A DNA stretch of 64,000 bases from Metallyticus violacea (GCA_030762175.1 CM060843.1:118722869-118786868), one strand, 5' to 3'. Numbered from the stretch's first letter, positions 35,810-47,274 are shown. Made by a program: numbers and translations. Notes: generated from the sequence alone by a model not told the origin.

Positions 35810-35811
35810 TA

Positions 35812-36601
35812 CACTGAAAGCTACAGCTGAAAGAGACAAATATCATCCCATAGGACTGCTAAGTTGACACACTTGAAGGGTTTTTCTTTATTGGCCACGC
35901 CCATTTTAAATGCTTCTAAGATAAGTTTGCAGTACTTTCAGAAGTAAGATTTCATTTCACACTATAATCCAAAGCTTTTCGAGTCTTTAAACAGTTTTAA
36001 TTGTATTCTGATTTCCGTTTTCGAAGGCGAACATTTAGAGACATAATATTCTTAGTTATAAAGAAATAAAGTCTCAAATAGAGCTTAATATGATGGAAAA
36101 TGCACTAATACACTAGATAGTCAAAGAATAGCCGAGAAGATTAGAAGAAAACGTGTTTAAGCGTTGCACAACTTAGAGTAGAACAAAGCCAATTACTAAA
36201 ATGAAGACAGACAGTGAGTGTTTTTACTGATAGTCCTAGGAGAAAGTAAAAAAAGACTTGGAAAGAAACAATCCGATTTTGATTGCGAAAGAACAGACCA
36301 AGAGCCCACCGTAAAGAACAAAAAGAGAAGAGGGAGATAAGAGCGCGTTACTGAAGAAACGAGCTGCAATAAATAGAGAATTGCTCTTTTCTGACTTCCC
36401 CAGATGTGCAGCTCTACAAAAACGCAAACATTTTTACAATTAAGTGACTTAAGGGGAGTCTGAAATACATATCCTTGTAATGTATCAACTTCAGTTCCCA
36501 TTTCTTAACGACTAAGGATAGCGCACGTATCACAAGGTACCTAGCAAAATTGTGTTATATGACATGCACTTAAGACGATGAGTTGTGTGTGTGTCCTGCT
36601 A
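35812..36601. other. no gene recognised
   Basis: Overlapping minus-strand frames at 36196-36501 carry no domain I know. Confidence 0.5.
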
Positions 36602-36676
36602 GCTCTGTGGCGGTGTGTAGTGATGCGGTGGTGAAGAAAGAGCGCGGGTTCGTCTCCCGGTATGGAGCAATTTTTT
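36602..36676 (+). other. tRNA-like unit with Pol III-type terminator
   Basis: GCTCTGT (36602-36608) pairs with ATGGAGC (36662-36668) as a 7 bp acceptor-like stem with two G-T pairs. A CGGG/CCCG stem encloses the loop TTCGTCT, giving a box-B-like GGGTTCGTCTCCC. A run of six T (36671-36676), a typical Pol III stop, follows one base after the discriminator position. The box-A-like TGGCGGTGTGTAGTG is poor and the D and anticodon arms do not fold well. It could be a decayed tRNA gene or the head of a third tRNA-derived SINE. A functional tRNA is unlikely. Confidence 0.4.
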
Positions 36677-36720
36677 AATGTTTTTGTAGCAGATTATAAT
36701 TAATTAGTTTCGTAATAGTA

Positions 36721-36739
36721 TTTTTTTTTTTTTTTTTTT
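36721..36739. repeat. poly-T tract, 19 T
   Basis: An uninterrupted T run lies 3 bp before the head of the plus-strand SINE-B copy. It is not that SINE's own tail, which lies at the other end. It may be the tail of a lost minus-strand retroposon. Confidence 0.9.
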
Positions 36740-36742
36740 GTT

Positions 36743-37028
36743 GGTCCTGGTGGTGCAATGGTAACCATACTTGCCTTCTAAATCCAAGGTCACGGGTCCA
36801 AAATCAGAGAGGATCGATGGATTTTTTTCGGGCGTAAAAATCCTAAGTATGGCTTCCTTCGGAAGGGAAATAAAGCCGTGGGTCCCGTGTCGCACATTTA
36901 CGACACGAAAAGGAACCTCAAGCCTGAAGGAAGAGGTCTCTGAACAAAATTTGTTAGCACTTTCACGCCGCGAGTTGAATGGGACGCTGATGACCTGAGA
37001 TGTCAAAGAGCTTCGGTAAATAAAACAA
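36743..37028 (+). repeat. SINE-B copy B5, near full length
   Basis: The head is GGTCCTGGTGGTGCAATGGT then AACCATACTTGCCTTCTAAA. Box B is altered (GGGTCCAAAATC). The body has CGTAAAAATCCTAAGTATGG, CTTCCTTCGGAAGGGAA, the CCGTGxGTCCCGTGTCG block and AACCTCAAGCCTGAAGG. The 3' end GGGACGCTGATGACCTGAGA is followed by TGTCAAAGAGC and an A-rich tail. It contains a short palindrome, TTCCTTCGGAAGGGAA. Part of it reads through as open frames on both strands, which are spurious. Confidence 0.92.
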
Positions 37029-37564
37029 TTATACAAATACATATATCCAAAACGTAGAACTTCCAATGTCATATTTTATCTTGTGAGGTATAATAACACA
37101 CACACATTTAATAGTTTTCTGACAAACATAAATAATGATTGAGAATATTGAACTAAATACTAGATAGTACGGATAAATCCAAGAATAATATTTAACACAA
37201 TGTTTATGGAAACTACGGCATAGTAGGTTAGTTACAAATAAATCTTACAAAGTGATAGTTTATCGGGAATATTATATGCAGGAAGGTCCTCAAAAGTACA
37301 TTGCTTAGCTTTATTTGGGGAAATTCATTTGGTTGTAAGGGAAACTCATTACAGAGATCTTGAGTGTGTCCTCTGTGACTGAACTCTTGATTAATGAATA
37401 AAAACTAATTTTTATAGTTTCGCATGTCTTATTTGAAACAAGTCGCAAACTGTTTAAATAAAAGTTAAAAACTAAAGGTACAACAAAAGTAAATGCTATT
37501 ACCTCGGTTTAATTACCTGTGTGGATTACGATTGGCAAAATATGAGTCAGGAACTTAAATTACA
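37029..37564. other. AT-rich DNA, nothing recognised
   Basis: A short ACACAC run near 37095-37104 is the only low-complexity feature. Confidence 0.6.
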
Positions 37565-37880
37565 AACAAAACTGAAACACTTGTGCCAGCGTTCATTCCA
37601 TTTTTACAAAAATTTCTGCAGTTCGTTGTGTTCATTTTCTGCAGAGCGCGCGCCTTCATCCTTTCGGCCGAAGGAACGTCTGCCCCTTGAGCAAAGTTTT
37701 GGCTTTAGGAAACTGGCAGTTACCAGCTGGAGCGAATTTCGCTCATTTGGAGAGACCAGTATACTGGATCGTTGCCATGATGGAGAACCTAATCTTTCCT
37801 GCACAAATGAGACGATTTCGTCGCACCACATCACGAAGATACATAAGAATGGCAACATACATCTCCTCATGACAGTTCGA
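37565..37880 (-). pseudogene. mariner transposase C-terminal fragment
   Basis: Minus strand, right to left: EEMYVAILMYLRDVVRRNR (about 37.81-37.87 kb) fits xxYYxxVLxRLRxAVRRKRP. The next part, AGKIRF then a degraded catalytic block, should hold the second Asp but does not. KAKTLLKGQTF (about 37.67-37.71 kb) fits the FPKLKxxLKGxRF block. After a frame change, RALQKMNTTN and KNGMNAGTSVF fit the C-terminal xxxFxxxWxxRWxKC region. The element is inactive and no ends are visible. It is related in sequence to the plus-strand scrap at 8.88 kb. Confidence 0.6.
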
Positions 37881-40800
37881 CTTCAGCAATTAATTCGAAA
37901 GGATATGTTATGTTAGTTAAAATCGGTCAACCACACACTATCTGCGGTGTTGCATTCTATTATATGCTCCCAAAAATATTTTACAAAGAGAAATGTGCAG
38001 TTTTTGTCAGCAATGTTAACTTTTGTACACTAACACTAGCCAGATAATTGTTCATAGATTCATCAAAAATTAGTTTCAGGGCTGCACTTATGCATTGTGA
38101 CTATAAATTCCCAACAATATCAGTAGCTCATGCCATTTATATGAAAATGTCATGAATATGTGCAATTACTGTTTGAAAAAATCAGTATACAAACTATAAC
38201 TGAATATCTGTGAAGGTTTGAAGATCGTAGCTTTGCAACCTGGATACACTAAATTCTGCAGTTTCTTGTGTGACTGGGTAGCAAGGATAGAAAGTCACAC
38301 TACACTAAGAAAAATTGGCCAATATATAAATCTGTTATTCCTGACCATAAAATATCTCTTTAGTTAATCTTGAAAAAGTGTATGTACTATCTCTGCATGT
38401 AAAACTGGAACATATAACAACTTTTATAAAAGTAATTGATATAATCTGATACATGCAAGTATTTGAAATTCAAATTTCCCTAAGTTAGTGATACAAAACT
38501 AGACAGAATTTTTATAGGGCCACAAATAGATCAGTTATATAAAACTATATATAGATATACATATTATGATAGTTTTTACAAACTGTTAAATCCACTGAAA
38601 AAAGCAGCTTATAACAATTAAAATGTTTGTAGTGAATTCCTTGGAAATCATAAAGCAGAAAATAAGTGATTTTGTGACCACTGAAAACATATTGGGATAC
38701 AACAAGTCTTTAAAACTTTATTTATTAATGAATTCCTGCCTAGACTTCTTCCCAAACTGTCAATAATAAACATCAGCACATTTCTACTTCGAAAAGAGGA
38801 ACCAGAACAAATGGCATCTAATTATTCCGACTGGTTAATGAACATACACATCGTAGAAGTAAAATATGATCGAAAAAGCATCATACAAAAATTTTATGTA
38901 ACCCAAAATTAGGCTATATAAGTATAAGTACTAATACTACAAAACTTTAAGCGTTTGGTAAAAAACAAACTCCATTCTGATATAAATAATCTGAAAGCAT
39001 TTTTGAACTGTGCATGAAAAAAATATCTAAATTAAATTTAAGTTTTCGTGAAGGAAAAAAAAGTTTTATTTTGTAGATGAGTGTAACTGCACGCAACATT
39101 CTAACATGATCATTGTCCCAGCTGCAATTGTTAAAAAGTACTTTAAACGGAGTTTTCAGCAGCTGTGTGGTTCTCACTGCAAGAAAATAAAATATACAAC
39201 TTTATATGTGAAATATATTTAAAATGTAATTTACTCGTTAATGAAATGTAACGAATTTAATAAATCAATATTTTAATACATTGAAAAGGTAAAGACAAAA
39301 TAGCATCTTAGAGATAAAACATACATCATAAAAGTACAGTATAGCCTAAAACTAAACATCCTACATTTCGGAATCAAGGAAAAGAATCGACATGTAGAAC
39401 GAAATCCTCAGTTTAGTCATCAGAAATAATCACAGGACTGCAAGGCAAACATATCAATAAAGAATTCTCGTCTGCTATCTAAAATGCTAAAAATTAGAAT
39501 ACTTTAAAACTTAGTAGAGTAAAGTAGAATTTCTCCCATTCTATAAAATTAGTTCAAATGAATAAAGAAGAGAATATTAAATAAAATTATAAATTTGTTG
39601 TAATTTTAATGTTGACATACAAGTAATTTTTGTTGGTGATTTTTTTCATATGTTAATGTAAGTTATCTAAAGTAGGAAAACAGGAATAACCTTTATATAC
39701 AAAGAGTATTGTTAGTAATTATTTCCCGAGCGCTTTTATTGCAATAAAATTACGTTTTGTGATAAGTGTAATTTTAATTACGCTTTAAATTATTGTCGCT
39801 TGAGAGTAACGCTGGATCGGCTAATAAAGTGAACCGGTGTTTTGTTTTGTTTTGTTTTTTTAATACCACTTCAGTTATATTGTTAGGTCTTAGCGTTTCG
39901 CAGTTGGAGTTCATATAACCGCACTTCCCCCCTTGCAGCATCTCTTTCTAAATCTGTTCACTGCCGGTTTCATGCAGTATACTTTCATTACAGAAGACGC
40001 TCAGAAATTTAATTCTACAGCAACGATTTTTTTACGTAAAATATATTTTAAATATGAAATAGTTTATGCCAGCGGAATTTCTTCACAACATCATCTGATG
40101 ATGTGTAATATGAATCTATGATTCAGTGCACAAAAAATGAACAGCAAATAGCTGAGTAAAAATTACGCGAAAATGGGCAAGTCTTGAACATTGGCTAACA
40201 AAAAATACTCCGGAAATTATCAGCACAAGAAGGGGTTTCCAAATGTAAAGGAAAATGTTATTAGTGAAATAAAAGCATTGTGGTGTCCAAATGTTATTTT
40301 CCAAATAAAATATCTCTTTAGCATAAGTGGACAATTTGAGCATTTTCTATAAACAAATGGATTTATATGGGCGTCGTCGACTGCGAAAAGCTTAATAGCC
40401 GAGAGATAAATCATATCCTGAGCGGACAAGATTTATAACTAATGGCTAGTATGAATAGAATGTTTTACTTTAAGCGCTTTAGAACTTGCTTTCATGTAGA
40501 GTGTATTTTCGTTCTAAATCATCAAATGACAACTGCGCAGTATTATTGTGGACGACTGCGAGGGAAAACTGTTACTGTTATTTATGCAAACAAGGAGGAG
40601 TAAGGAATTTACTTTCGAAATGTTTGCACAGTAATTATTAGAATTACGCTAGCCCAAGAGAAACCCCTCTCCGACATGAGAGAAAACAGGTGTCATATGC
40701 CGAGAGTTGTTTCTCTGTTGACACAGAATATGTAAAGACTTTGTGTATACATTGTGCATATGCATAACTACCACCCTAATTATTTCGTGTAGTTTAAACG

Positions 40801-42292
40801 TAAATAGGATCAAAATATTACCAAAATCCTAACCAAATGTGAAAATACTCGTAATAATGAATAATCGCGTTTGTTGCTCAAATTTTAAATCTAACAATGT
40901 ATTTCGAACGTCTCCTTTCTTTGGTGATTTCAAACCATTAGAAATGGGTTTATTTTAGCCATCGTTTTCTTCTAGTCAATATATTTAAGAAATAGCAACA
41001 TAAGCTAAGATAAATGCTGTGGGAATTAAATGAAGACAATACCTGCTAAAAAAAAAACAACAACTCAGGGCGGTATAAAGTTACGTTGTGCAAATGCTGA
41101 GCGATTAGTTAACAAGTTATGTTTAATAAAAGACCAATTCATATTAAGCTACAGTTACTGATAAGATGGACGAAGTACATTAGCATGATAAAGCGTAAAG
41201 CAGTAATAAAGCAGCAGAAACTCTCCTGTTACGAAGCAGAATCCCAGATATGCCCGTAAGTTTAATTGAAACCTCTATGGGGCACTAGTAAGATATACAA
41301 TAACATTTGTTGAGGATGAGAAACTGCGGGAAATCGTTCTCTGAAAAGAATTTTGGAGCTAGAGAGCGGAATATCAGAATTAAGAGGGAATTCTAGGTCT
41401 ACAGCTAGATCAGATGAGTGTAAAATGAGTGCAATGAAGTACTGGCTGTGAACTATTCGTGGGAACCTTAACTTCAATTAGAGCATTGTACTAATATAAA
41501 GAGCATATGGACATCCAAAATAAGAAAGAGGCTAGAAATAATAAGACTTGGCTCAATTTTACAGCGAATCAGGGGAATGGAAAGAGTGGAATGGAAGAAG
41601 TTTAAGAATCGCTTGAGGTTATGAATTGGGAGCAGACAATTGCGCAATGCGACGAGATGATTTCGTAGGAAGTATACTCGGAGCTAAAGTTGGAATGGAA
41701 ATGGAGTACGTGACTCATAATAGCGGCATGGCTGATGATTAATATAATCGACAACTATGAGGGGAGAATTTGCCCATCATAAACATATATACCGGCTGAT
41801 TGAAAACGTACGGAAAAAATGGAGGGAAAGATATCTACTATATTCCTTAATGGGATCGAACAGAGAGAGGTGTCTACTGACAGGAAGTACTAGATATATT
41901 TCTGATGAAAGTGAGACATCTCAGATCTGAAAGGCTTATATCGGGGAGCGGGGGCCTTTTTATATTTTTTCGTATATTTTAAAATGTTTCATATTTTATT
42001 TTTAAATATATGTTTGTTTAAAGTTTGTATTAAATATATATAATATTTTATAATAAATCAAACAGACTTGTTATATTACAAAAGTACGTAATGGATCCGC
42101 GCAAATGTTTAAGTTTGATTGTATTGGTGCCACTGAAATAAATACTCTAGTACTATGACTACTAGTACTACTACTAGTACTACTACCACCACCATTGAGA
42201 AACGTCAGAATTCCTATAACGCAAATTTCACTAATTTTTTATGCAATATTCTTTAAGACTCTAGTTATATTTCATTATCGGATTTTCAGGAA
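37881..42292. other. AT-rich DNA, nothing assigned
   Basis: No transposase or SINE motif was seen. An ACT-type trinucleotide repeat lies at about 42150-42195 (ACTACTAGTACTACTACTAG...). A TTTTG repeat lies near 39841-39858. The open frames in this region are short and domain-free. Confidence 0.6.
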
Positions 42293-42593
42293 TTAAGACG
42301 AGATTCTCCCAGCAAGAAAGGGTAAAATTATAACCGCTAACAAGGCAGAAATTTGTACTTTTTTACTTCCATTGATTTTGTCATTTAACTTTTTACTTGA
42401 TTGACATTGTTTGAAATATTCTTGTCTGGTATGTGTATTTTTTATTTTCCCTTGCAACCTCTTGTTGTGCACAGGAACTTTGTCTGTTGCTATTTTATTA
42501 ATCTTCAATTTTGTTTGCATCCAAACTTCTGAACCTGTGTTATTTAATACATATGGATTGACATTTTTATAGTATTTTAATTGAATTTTTCTG

Positions 42594-42621
42594 TTTTTTT
42601 TTTTTTTTTTTTTTTTTTTTT
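42594..42621. repeat. poly-T tract, 28 T, inside the LINE remnant
   Basis: An uninterrupted T run splits the LINE remnant between its KQAFRAFGEE-like and GSEVW-like blocks. It may mark the tail of a small retroposon that has since been lost, or slippage at an A-rich codon run. Confidence 0.9.
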
Positions 42622-43368
42622 GTTATGTTTGACTGAAGTTTCCTTTTTATTCTTCCCCAAATGCTCTGAAAGCTTGCTTTTTATTTATATCTTGATCGAA
42701 ATCAAATGAGATATCATAGCAGAGATAAATGTATTTCTCAGTATTCTAAAATATTCTTTTCTAGAATAATGTTAATCTAATCCATTTTTCCCTCGGAATG
42801 CCATTGTTAGGCTATGTCTTAACTGTAGATATTTCCAATTTGTATTTTTTTCAGAAAAAAAACTTGCATATTTCGAATTTGTTCCTTTGGAATTCCCCTT
42901 CTGTACTGGATAATACAGCTAGGTTATCAGCAAATATATTTTTTTATAGTTTCTTAAATTAATTTTTATTTCCTACTTTTTCTCATTCTTATTTTAATTG
43001 TGTTAGAGATAGTAAATAAATTTGCTGAAAGAACCTCATTTTCTTTCATTATTAGTTCTTACCTATTTAGTTTTTGTTTCGTGGTAGGTATTTTTGTGTT
43101 TTTATATACATTTAATAATCTCTTAAATGTTTTGGTATACCATTTTTCATTAAAATTGTTCATAATTTGCTTCTACCTATTTTTTCAAACTCTTTAACAA
43201 AGTCTGCAAATATTTTTTTTGTTTTTTCATTATAGAGTCTTTTATTTGTTAATTAATTTATGCAATTTAACTTTTCTTTGTAATAATTAGTTTCTCTTAA
43301 ATCTTCTTATTTTTTTAAATTCAATATTTAAGATTATGTATGTATATATATTTAAGATTATGTGTGTG

Positions 43369-43388
43369 TATATATATATATATATATA
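43369..43388. repeat. (TA)n microsatellite
   Basis: About ten TA units follow a duplicated ATATTTAAGATTATGT segment (43325 and 43349), within the reverse-transcriptase remnant. Confidence 0.85.
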
Positions 43389-43610
43389 ATTAGAATGCTT
43401 TGACTTATAACTGTTGCAGTCTTCTGATTTTCTTTCTTAAAATAGCATTAACTACAGTATGTGAGCAATTTTCTGTAATTCTTGTTTGTTTCAAAAATAA
43501 ATGTAATAGTCTGAGAACTATATTTCCACAGTGGGAAAAATTCCAAGTTAGCTATTTGTACCAGCTTTCATTCCATTTTTAATCATTTTAATATTTTCAA
43601 TAATTATGCT

Positions 43611-45047
43611 AAGGGCTACTATATCCGAATTCGTTAGCACTTAACATCAAGTTAGGTTCTCTCAAATGTAAGCTATGAGCCACCGCCATCTGGTAAATAA
43701 GAACTGATGAGTGAGAGGCGTAAGGGGAGAGGATGGTTTGTAGTTCGTGATCTATTGTTCCCTTACCTGTTGTCTACTAACATAACTTCATTCCACTCTA
43801 CTCTGGTTTAAATGCTTAGAATTTTGGATGAATAGTAATTATATCTATTCCAATCAGATCTACATATTTATTTTTAGAAGAAAAATTTTAATTAATGAAT
43901 AACCACAGACAAGATAGCAGTACATCAAAGCGTGAAAAAACGTCAATTAAAGAGATTTAAGATATATATGGCAGACATTTATGTATGTATGATTATTTAC
44001 AATAATCTGAAATTTGTTAATTGCCGTCTTAAATTGCTAATTTGTAAATCTTTTCGTGAAGACAATGGGGCTTGCTTTGTTCGCTAGAGCAGTTAAAATC
44101 GCTGTAATAATCACTAGTGCCATATATAAGCAAATGAATCTAAGCTTTTCCTACTTGCATAAAATAACTAGATATTTTAAGGGAAAATTACGTTGAAATT
44201 ATTTATACACAGCATGTATGTGTTTTAGATTCACTATCTTATGAAAAGCGTGTAGCTTCTCCTAACAAGGTTGGCTGGAGGGAGGGAGTGAAACAAGCAT
44301 ATTGCGTGAGTATACTGCTTCATGCATGCAAATTGTCGAGATGGGTTTGTATGCCCCATTTATAACAATGTTTGAAGATAACGGTGACATAGATTGACTG
44401 TCTTAAACCGCATTTACAGATAAACGCTACGGTTGATATCTATAGGGCAGCTGTGTAAAACTGGACTACTATCGCTACGAGGGTGTTTTCAGAATTGGCT
44501 GTTCCTGATCAGTCAGGAGTGTTCGTTAATGTGAGGGGCTCGCAGGTAGGAACCCCGTCTCGGAATTGTGTTCCTTGCGTTTGTGCAAATTTACCGCGAC
44601 TTCGTGAATTTTGGGAAATTTTCGGTGGAGTGTATTTCTGTTCTGAAGACTTTAATCTATTTCAATTTTCTTCATTTTTGTAAAGATCTATCTTTACTGC
44701 TGAATTGCAATCTAAACGCTGCTTTTAACTGTACTTAGTTAACAACTTGTTACTTTTATAGTTCATATAATGTCGATACAATTTTGTGCAAATTTTATCG
44801 TGTTTTGGTGTACCTTCTGTGCCTTTAGGTACCTTCAAATAGTACGACTTTTATACAGATGGAAATAAATTTAAACATACTTAATTTATAAATGGGTTTA
44901 AAAATAAAAATATATGCATGTTAAAATATTTGTTTGAAACTTTTGTAAATTAGATTTAATTTAATTAAATTTAAACTAAATATAAGAAAATGTACTGATT
45001 TTTCTTAATACAGACATTTACTGGCTTGCCTTTTGAAATTAGTATTT
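43611..45047. other. no gene recognised
   Basis: A GC-richer patch at 44460-44640 has an open frame of 66 codons without a known domain. The upstream flank of the LTR-like sequence may start earlier than 45048. Confidence 0.5.
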
Positions 45048-46294
45048 TGGGTGGTTTCAATGCAGGGGGATTGAATGGATGGGTGAATTTGGACTGTTTT
45101 TAATGACTTAAAGTCATTAGGGGGAGAAGGAGATTGTTCACTGTATTAATAAAGTCCGGCACTGTTTGAATATTTAATTTATTTTACAACTTGGCAGGTT
45201 ACTTCCTGATTGCTCGTCGCTGACTTCACTATTCACTTAAACTGACTTTAGAGTCACCTTAGAATGACTTAGAATGCCTTCGACCGCTTTAGGATGACTT
45301 AGACTGCCCTCGACTGACTTTAGAAATGACTTAGACTGCCTGCTTTCGAATGACTTAGGCTGCCTGCTTCCGCATATCTCTTGAGTGAATCCTCTCGTAT
45401 GTCCCGCTTCTTGAGTGACTGCCTCCCGTATCTCGTACTTCTGATTCTGTACTCCAGTTTTCTACAACATCACCACGCCTCTCGCTAAATTAAATTCCCT
45501 CATATATTATACTATTTCCGTGTTATATGTTCATCATTGGCGATCTTAAAAATATTTATTTGTATCTAAGTTCTCCTAATTCGTTGACTTTTATCCTATG
45601 CCCATTGGCTAGAATTATTCTCTTCTTCCTGATCTACAATTTCTTCCCACTAGCCTGAATTTTCCAAGAACAGCCTGTCATAAATTTCGTCACTTTCCTT
45701 ACATGCTGATTTCTATTGAAACATCTTTTGCCCCCCTTAGTTGTAGATTGCCATATGTTCCTAGAGATAGCGCACGTATTTATTTATGGGCGGTTTTAAT
45801 ACCTTTTACCCCCGGCTTTCCCTTAATTAAACATTTTCGTCTCCGTTCTGACATTTCCTTTTTCTCTTAAATTATTGCTATATCTGACTTTGTTCAAATA
45901 CTGTCCCGTTACAGCCATATGTTTTCTTACTGTGAACTTTCTAAGTATTCCCTGGGCAGAAGTTTCGTGACCTAACAAAAGATAGTTTACTCTTTCCTCA
46001 GCATTGTCTAAGTAGCGGTCAACGGACGAGGCGTCAGGTATACATCTGTCTCTTTCTCACATTTTTTACCTCAAAATGTATACAAAACCCTTTTGTAAGT
46101 TACTATCACCTGCCAAATGACATACATATAAGTACAAAGCTACAAATTATTTCAATTTTTGTTATACCTATCTCTAAATTATTTCATTATACATATACAT
46201 AATAATTATCCTTATCAGATCTAATGCCTTTAGAAATATAACTCTGCAGCCTCCAGTTATTAAATTAATAAAGGCAGCCTTATTTCCGGCTTCA
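45048..46294. mobile_element. LTR-like repeat, diverged relative of the solo LTR at 57.2 kb
   Basis: Several blocks occur in the same order as in the LTR at 57.2 kb: ATAAAGTCCGGCACTGTTTG versus ATAAAGTTACACGGAAACAC; GATTGCTCGTCGCTGACTTC versus a TATTGTTCTTCTCC...GACTTC segment; TCCCTCATATATTATAC versus TCCCTTACATTATATATC; and near the right end AGGCAGCCTTATTTCCGGCT versus ACGGCCTTTAATTCCGGCTA. The proposed ends are TGGGTGG (45048) and CTTCA (46294), preserving TG...CA. The left end is uncertain and no convincing target duplication is seen. A degenerate repeat of ATGACTTAGACTGCC units lies at 45262-45373. Confidence 0.45.
45262..45373. repeat. degenerate short tandem repeat within the LTR-like sequence
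   Basis: The phrase ATGACTTAGxxTGCC recurs about four times at a spacing of roughly 25-35 bp, with variable spacers such as TTCGACCGCTTTAGG and CTGCTTTCGA. The LTR at 57.2 kb has its own, different, tandem expansion at the corresponding place. Confidence 0.6.
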
Positions 46295-46967
46295 CTTTAC
46301 AATAAATTCTCAGATCCAGAAATATTTTCAACGTAATACGTTTAAGAAAACGGCACTTTTTTAAAACTTTTTACAAGATGACTAAAATATTTAGCATTAA
46401 ACGTCAATTGAACTTAATTTTAATATAAAATATATGTTTAAAGTTGGCGTTGTTACAAAATCAGCTTAAATTCTATGTCTTTTTCTTTAGGGGCTTTGTT
46501 AACAACTTCATTGTAGTGGAATTTGGCCGTTGTGATATTAAGATTTACAATCTTTTCGGTAGTCTTCTATGTAAGTCTTTTGTCAATAGAGTTTTTAAAT
46601 ATAATTTATAGACGTTCTCAAAATACATATTTTTAACTTCATTATCCCAAAGTTAAATTTAGCCTTAATATTGCCTTGGAGGGACAAAGACTGGCTGCAG
46701 GATTCTATAACAAAAAATGAAAATTTAAAACAATGAATAGTGCAATTAGGAAACTACAAACAACACCAGTATCAAATTAGTTTCCAGAAATATAAACTTG
46801 TAAACAAGGGAGATACATTTAGGAGTATTCTCCATCTCAAGAGTTAATCGAGGAACTTATTTCTGGGAGCAAATTATACCTAAAATATGGAATTTACAAA
46901 TAATTATTTAAAGCATTTTGTATCAACTTACAGAAGAGAATCCACCCCGAGGAGCAAAGCAAAAAAT
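46295..46967. other. AT-rich DNA, nothing recognised
   Basis: No motif was seen between the LTR-like repeat and the SINE-B target duplication. Confidence 0.6.
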
Positions 46968-46981
46968 ACTCTAGAGATACC
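46968..46981. repeat. left target-site duplication of SINE-B copy B6
   Basis: ACTCTAGAGATACC here and ACTCTATAGATACC at 47261-47274 flank the SINE exactly and differ at one base. Confidence 0.85.
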
Positions 46982-47260
46982 TTTTTTTTTTTTTGATTGA
47001 TTTATTTATGGACGCTCTTTAACATCTCAGGTCATCAGCGTCCCATTCAACTCAGGGCGTGAAACGGCCGACAAATTTTGCTCAAAGGCGTCTCTATCAG
47101 GCTTGAGGTTCTTTTTCGTGCCCTAAATGTACGACACCGGACCCACGGCTTTACTTCCCTTCCGAAGGAAGCCATACTTAGGATTTTTACGCCCGAAAAA
47201 ATCCATCGGTCCTGGCCGGGTTCGAACCCGCGTTCTTGGGCATAGGAGGCAAGTATGGTA
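46982..47260 (-). repeat. SINE-B copy B6, 5'-truncated, with target-site duplication
   Basis: The poly-T at 46982-46994 is the reversed A tail. The body is well kept: GGACGCTCTTTAACATCTCA, GGGCGTGAAACGGCCGACAA, CTTCCGAAGGAAGCCATACT. The head retains reverse box B (GGGTTCGAACCCG, about 47219-47231) but stops at AAGTATGGTA, so the first 20 or so bases, including the 5' acceptor strand and part of box A, are missing. A perfect 14 bp duplication with one mismatch borders the truncated end, so the truncation happened during insertion (incomplete reverse transcription). Confidence 0.93.
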
Positions 47261-47274
47261 ACTCTATAGATACC
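47261..47274. repeat. right target-site duplication of SINE-B copy B6
   Basis: ACTCTATAGATACC, a partner of 46968-46981, begins at the first base after the truncated head. Confidence 0.85.

Larger units (their letters stand above)
42293..43610 (-). pseudogene. RTE-like non-LTR retrotransposon, reverse-transcriptase region
   Basis: Minus strand, from right to left: SSQTITFIFETN, NYRKLL (upstream fingers region, weak); then IFADFVKEFEKIGRSKL and TILMKNGIPKHLRDY (about 43.11-43.2 kb), reverse-transcriptase motif A (FxDFxKAFDxxxRxKLWxILxxxGIPxHL). Then IFADNLAVLSSTEGEFQRN (about 42.88-42.94 kb), motif C, where the usual ADD has become ADN (Asn codon 42923-42925). Then LEISTVKT; a KQAFRAFGEE block; and GSEVWMQTKLKINKIA with RGCKGK-type sequence (about 42.4-42.53 kb), the region after the palm. 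A TA repeat and a 28 bp T tract interrupt it. Many stops and the lost catalytic Asp make it dead. It is 5'-truncated and lacks the endonuclease. Confidence 0.7.

Noticed and set aside
36976..37000. CTGATGA box within the SINE-B 3' hairpin, as a hammerhead ribozyme core or snoRNA C box
   Set aside because: The partner GAAA core and stem II are absent, and the CTGA that follows is far too close to act as a D box. It is better explained as a simple hairpin.
36743..37028. Overlapping open frames of 75 and 122 codons on opposite strands
   Set aside because: They read through a SINE-B copy, which is non-coding. The frames are not kept in other copies.
41580..41780. MADD in one frame and NWEQTIAQ in another as a LINE trace
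   Set aside because: No other reverse-transcriptase motif occurs at the expected distance. The words are too short to support a call.
43700..43725. CTGATGAG as a hammerhead ribozyme core
   Set aside because: There is no nearby GAAAC and no flanking stems.
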